From assembly GCA_027450105.1 (NCBI GenBank), contig DAIDKJ010000053.1, positions 1 to 8,004 on the forward strand: a DNA stretch of 8,004 nt, given 5' to 3'. The DNA is from Ferrovum sp. (GTDB lineage Bacteria; Pseudomonadota; Gammaproteobacteria; Burkholderiales; Ferrovaceae). The stretch's first letter is position 1. Each line of letters starts with the position of its first letter. Below are positions 6,184 through 8,004 of the stretch, in pieces. The notes below the pieces were generated by a model. The model did no database searches and was not told the DNA's origin. It saw nothing but the letters and a program-made list of their open reading frames with translations. A program made the translations under genes and the position numbers.

Positions 6184-8004
6184 ATGACCCCCGCCACAGG
6201 CGACAAGGATTTGCCCCTGCGGGAAGACATTCGCTTTTTAGGGCGCTTGCTGGGAGACACCTTGCGCGAGCAAGAGGGAGAAGAAATCTACCAGTTGATT
6301 GAAGGGATCCGGCAAACCGCCATTCGCTACCGTCGCCAGGAAGCTTCCAGTGCCCGGGCTTTGCTGGAACAATGTCTGGACGGCCTCAGTGCGGAACATA
6401 CCATTGCCGTGGTTCGTGCTTTCAGCTATTTCTCGCATTTGTGCAATATCGCCGAAGACTTGCACCATAATCGACGGCGCATCGTTTATTCACAAGCGGG
6501 CGCCCCACCCCGAGAAGGCAGTGTGGCACTGGCCTTGCAACGCATCAAACAGGCCGGTGTATCTGCTGCCACCCTCAAGGATTTTTTTTCACGAGCACTG
6601 GTTTCTCCGGTGCTCACCGCCCATCCCACTGAAGTGCAACGCAAAAGTGTGCTGGACTGTCATCTGGTCATCGCCAAACGCCTGGAAGAACGAACGCGTG
6701 TCACGCTCACTCCCGAAGAACAGGATGCCAACGAAGCCTCCTTGCGCCGCGCCATTCTCACCCTCTGGCAAACCAACGAACTGCGCACCATCAAGCTGAG
6801 GGTGCATGATGAAATCGAAAATGGCCTGTCTTACTACCGCTACACTTTTTTGCGCGAAGTGCCGCGACTGGAAATCCTCATGGCCGACGCCTTGGCTGCT
6901 GACCCCGATTATGCTGCAGTGGCGCAAACGCTGCCTTCCTTTCTACGCATGGGAAGCTGGATTGGCGGAGACCGGGATGGCAACCCCTTTGTAACCGCCG
7001 ACGTCACAGCCCATGCGGTAAAGCGCCACAGCGCCGTGGCTCTTGAGTTTTATCTGGAGCAGTTGTGTGCTTTGCGCGGTGAACTTTCCCTGTCTTCCCG
7101 TTTGGTGGATGTATCCCATGCACTCCGCCAGTTGGCGGACAAGGCCCCCGAATCCGCCGATAGCCGGGTTGAAGAACCCTACCGGCGTGCCCTGACCCAT
7201 ATTCATGCCCGCCTGTCCCAAACCGCACACCATTTGAGGCAGGATGCCAACCCACCACCGCCCGGTAGTGCGACGCCCTATGCTTCGGTGCCCGACTTCA
7301 TGGCGGATCTGGATATCCTGCGTGACTCGCTGCAGCAACATGGCTCCGGTTTGCTGGCTGGCGGAAGATTGCGGATGCTCCGTCGCGCCGTCTCGTCCTT
7401 TGGCTTTCATCTCGCACCGCTGGACTTGCGCCAACATTCCGAATTTCACGAACGCTGTGTTGCCGAGCTTCTGGAACAAGCAGGCACGGGAATTCACTAC
7501 AGCACCCTCAACGAAGCACAGCGCATTGACCTGCTGATCCAGGAATTGGGTAGCCCACGCCTGCTGCGCACTCCCTTTGCACACTATAGCGAAGCCGTAC
7601 AGAAGGAACTGGACACCTTCCAGATCACCGCCCGATTGCAGCAACGTTTTGGCGCACAGGCACTACCGAACTACATCATCTCGAAAACCGACAGTATCAG
7701 CGATTTGCTGGAGGTCGTACTGCTCCTGAAAGAAGTGGGTCTGATGCAGCCCGGATCGGCACCCACATTGCACATGAACGTCATTCCCCTGTTTGAGACC
7801 ATCGCGGATTTGCGTGGCTGTGGGGCCATCATGGATGGCCTGTTCTCCCTGCCGCTGTATCGGCTATTGCTTGCCAGCCGCAACAACACCCAGGAAGTCA
7901 TGCTGGGGTACTCGGACAGTAACAAGGACGGTGGATTCCTGACCGCCAATTGGGAGCTGTACAAAGCAGAAAAGGCACTGGTTCAGGTATTTGCCACCCA
8001 TGGT
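6184..8004 (+). CDS. ppc: Phosphoenolpyruvate carboxylase (C-terminus cut off by the window edge)
   Basis: PEP carboxylase adds bicarbonate to PEP, giving oxaloacetate and phosphate, which refills the TCA cycle; in a CO2-fixing organism it also feeds carbon skeletons to amino acids. I translated 607 open codons from the ATG at 6184 to the edge; E. coli Ppc has 883, so about two thirds is present. The ATG has GGAG 6 bases upstream. The first family signature is VLTAHPTEVQRK (143-154) with catalytic H147 (E. coli H138). SWIGGDRDGNPF (258-269) follows, then LDLRQHSEFH, the metal-site segment PLFETIADL with E538 (E. coli E506), and the second signature VMLGYSDSNKDGG (572-584), with D578 and K581 matching D543 and K546. 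A three-residue longer loop (NNTQE region) precedes the second signature relative to E. coli. No frameshift is visible. It is transcribed away from hemC. Identity is secure; the C-terminal allosteric region is not visible. Confidence 0.97.
   Translation, partial: MTPATGDKDLPLREDIRFLGRLLGDTLREQEGEEIYQLIEGIRQTAIRYRRQEASSARALLEQCLDGLSAEHTIAVVRAFSYFSHLCNIAEDLHHNRRRIVYSQAGAPPREGSVALALQRIKQAGVSAATLKDFFSRALVSPVLTAHPTEVQRKSVLDCHLVIAKRLEERTRVTLTPEEQDANEASLRRAILTLWQTNELRTIKLRVHDEIENGLSYYRYTFLREVPRLEILMADALAADPDYAAVAQTLPSFLRMGSWIGGDRDGNPFVTADVTAHAVKRHSAVALEFYLEQLCALRGELSLSSRLVDVSHALRQLADKAPESADSRVEEPYRRALTHIHARLSQTAHHLRQDANPPPPGSATPYASVPDFMADLDILRDSLQQHGSGLLAGGRLRMLRRAVSSFGFHLAPLDLRQHSEFHERCVAELLEQAGTGIHYSTLNEAQRIDLLIQELGSPRLLRTPFAHYSEAVQKELDTFQITARLQQRFGAQALPNYIISKTDSISDLLEVVLLLKEVGLMQPGSAPTLHMNVIPLFETIADLRGCGAIMDGLFSLPLYRLLLASRNNTQEVMLGYSDSNKDGGFLTANWELYKAEKALVQVFATHG

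Noticed and set aside
6299..6799. 166-codon plus-strand frame inside ppc.
   Set aside because: It is an out-of-phase shadow of ppc, with no start context and no domain.
6943..7644. 233-codon minus-strand open frame.
   Set aside because: It is antisense to ppc, which stays open from 6184 to the edge with both family signatures intact; the long shadow reflects codon bias.
1..8004. Mobile element, defence island or CRISPR array.
   Set aside because: No transposase, integrase, nuclease or toxin-antitoxin gene, no terminal inverted repeats and no regularly spaced repeats were seen; all genes are core metabolism.

Overview
The window reads as chromosomal, housekeeping DNA from an autotrophic-looking proteobacterium. 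The best taxonomic pointer is the gshA gene. Its product is not the E. coli-type glutamate-cysteine ligase. It belongs to the compact family first described in Acidithiobacillus (Thiobacillus) ferrooxidans and also found in Betaproteobacteria. I infer an Acidithiobacillia-like or betaproteobacterial source. I see no insertion sequence, phage gene, CRISPR array, tRNA or rRNA.

Layout. Positions 1-1393 (minus strand) hold the head of an iron-sulfur cluster assembly (SUF) operon: an Rrf2-family regulator followed 2 bases later by sufB, which runs off the left edge. Positions 1394-1760 are a divergent control region. It has a minus-strand promoter for the suf genes and a candidate extended -10 promoter for a long gshA leader. 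Positions 1761-4034 (plus strand) encode both steps of glutathione synthesis, gshA then gshB. Positions 4058-6105 (minus strand) are a hemC-ddl pair, with ddl overlapping hemC by 4 bases in an ATGA junction and converging on gshB. Positions 6106-6183 are a short divergent spacer. From 6184 to the right edge is ppc (PEP carboxylase), cut off after 607 codons.

How the genes fit together. SUF proteins build Fe-S clusters, and glutathione is the cell's main soluble thiol and a ligand and carrier for Fe-S clusters through glutaredoxins. The suf and gsh units therefore sit back to back with related roles in redox and metal handling, but shared control is only inference. hemC makes the linear tetrapyrrole precursor of haem. 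ddl makes D-Ala-D-Ala for peptidoglycan, and its coupling to hemC looks positional rather than functional. ppc replenishes oxaloacetate from PEP and bicarbonate. GshA, GshB and Ddl all show an ATP-grasp-like lysine/glycine loop, so three carboxylate-amine ligases lie within 3.5 kb.

I did not find a convincing undescribed system. The points most worth checking are the long gshA leader with its upstream frame ending 2 bases before gshA, the altered cysteine spacing of the Rrf2 regulator, and the placement of a long-form ddl outside a cell-division cluster.
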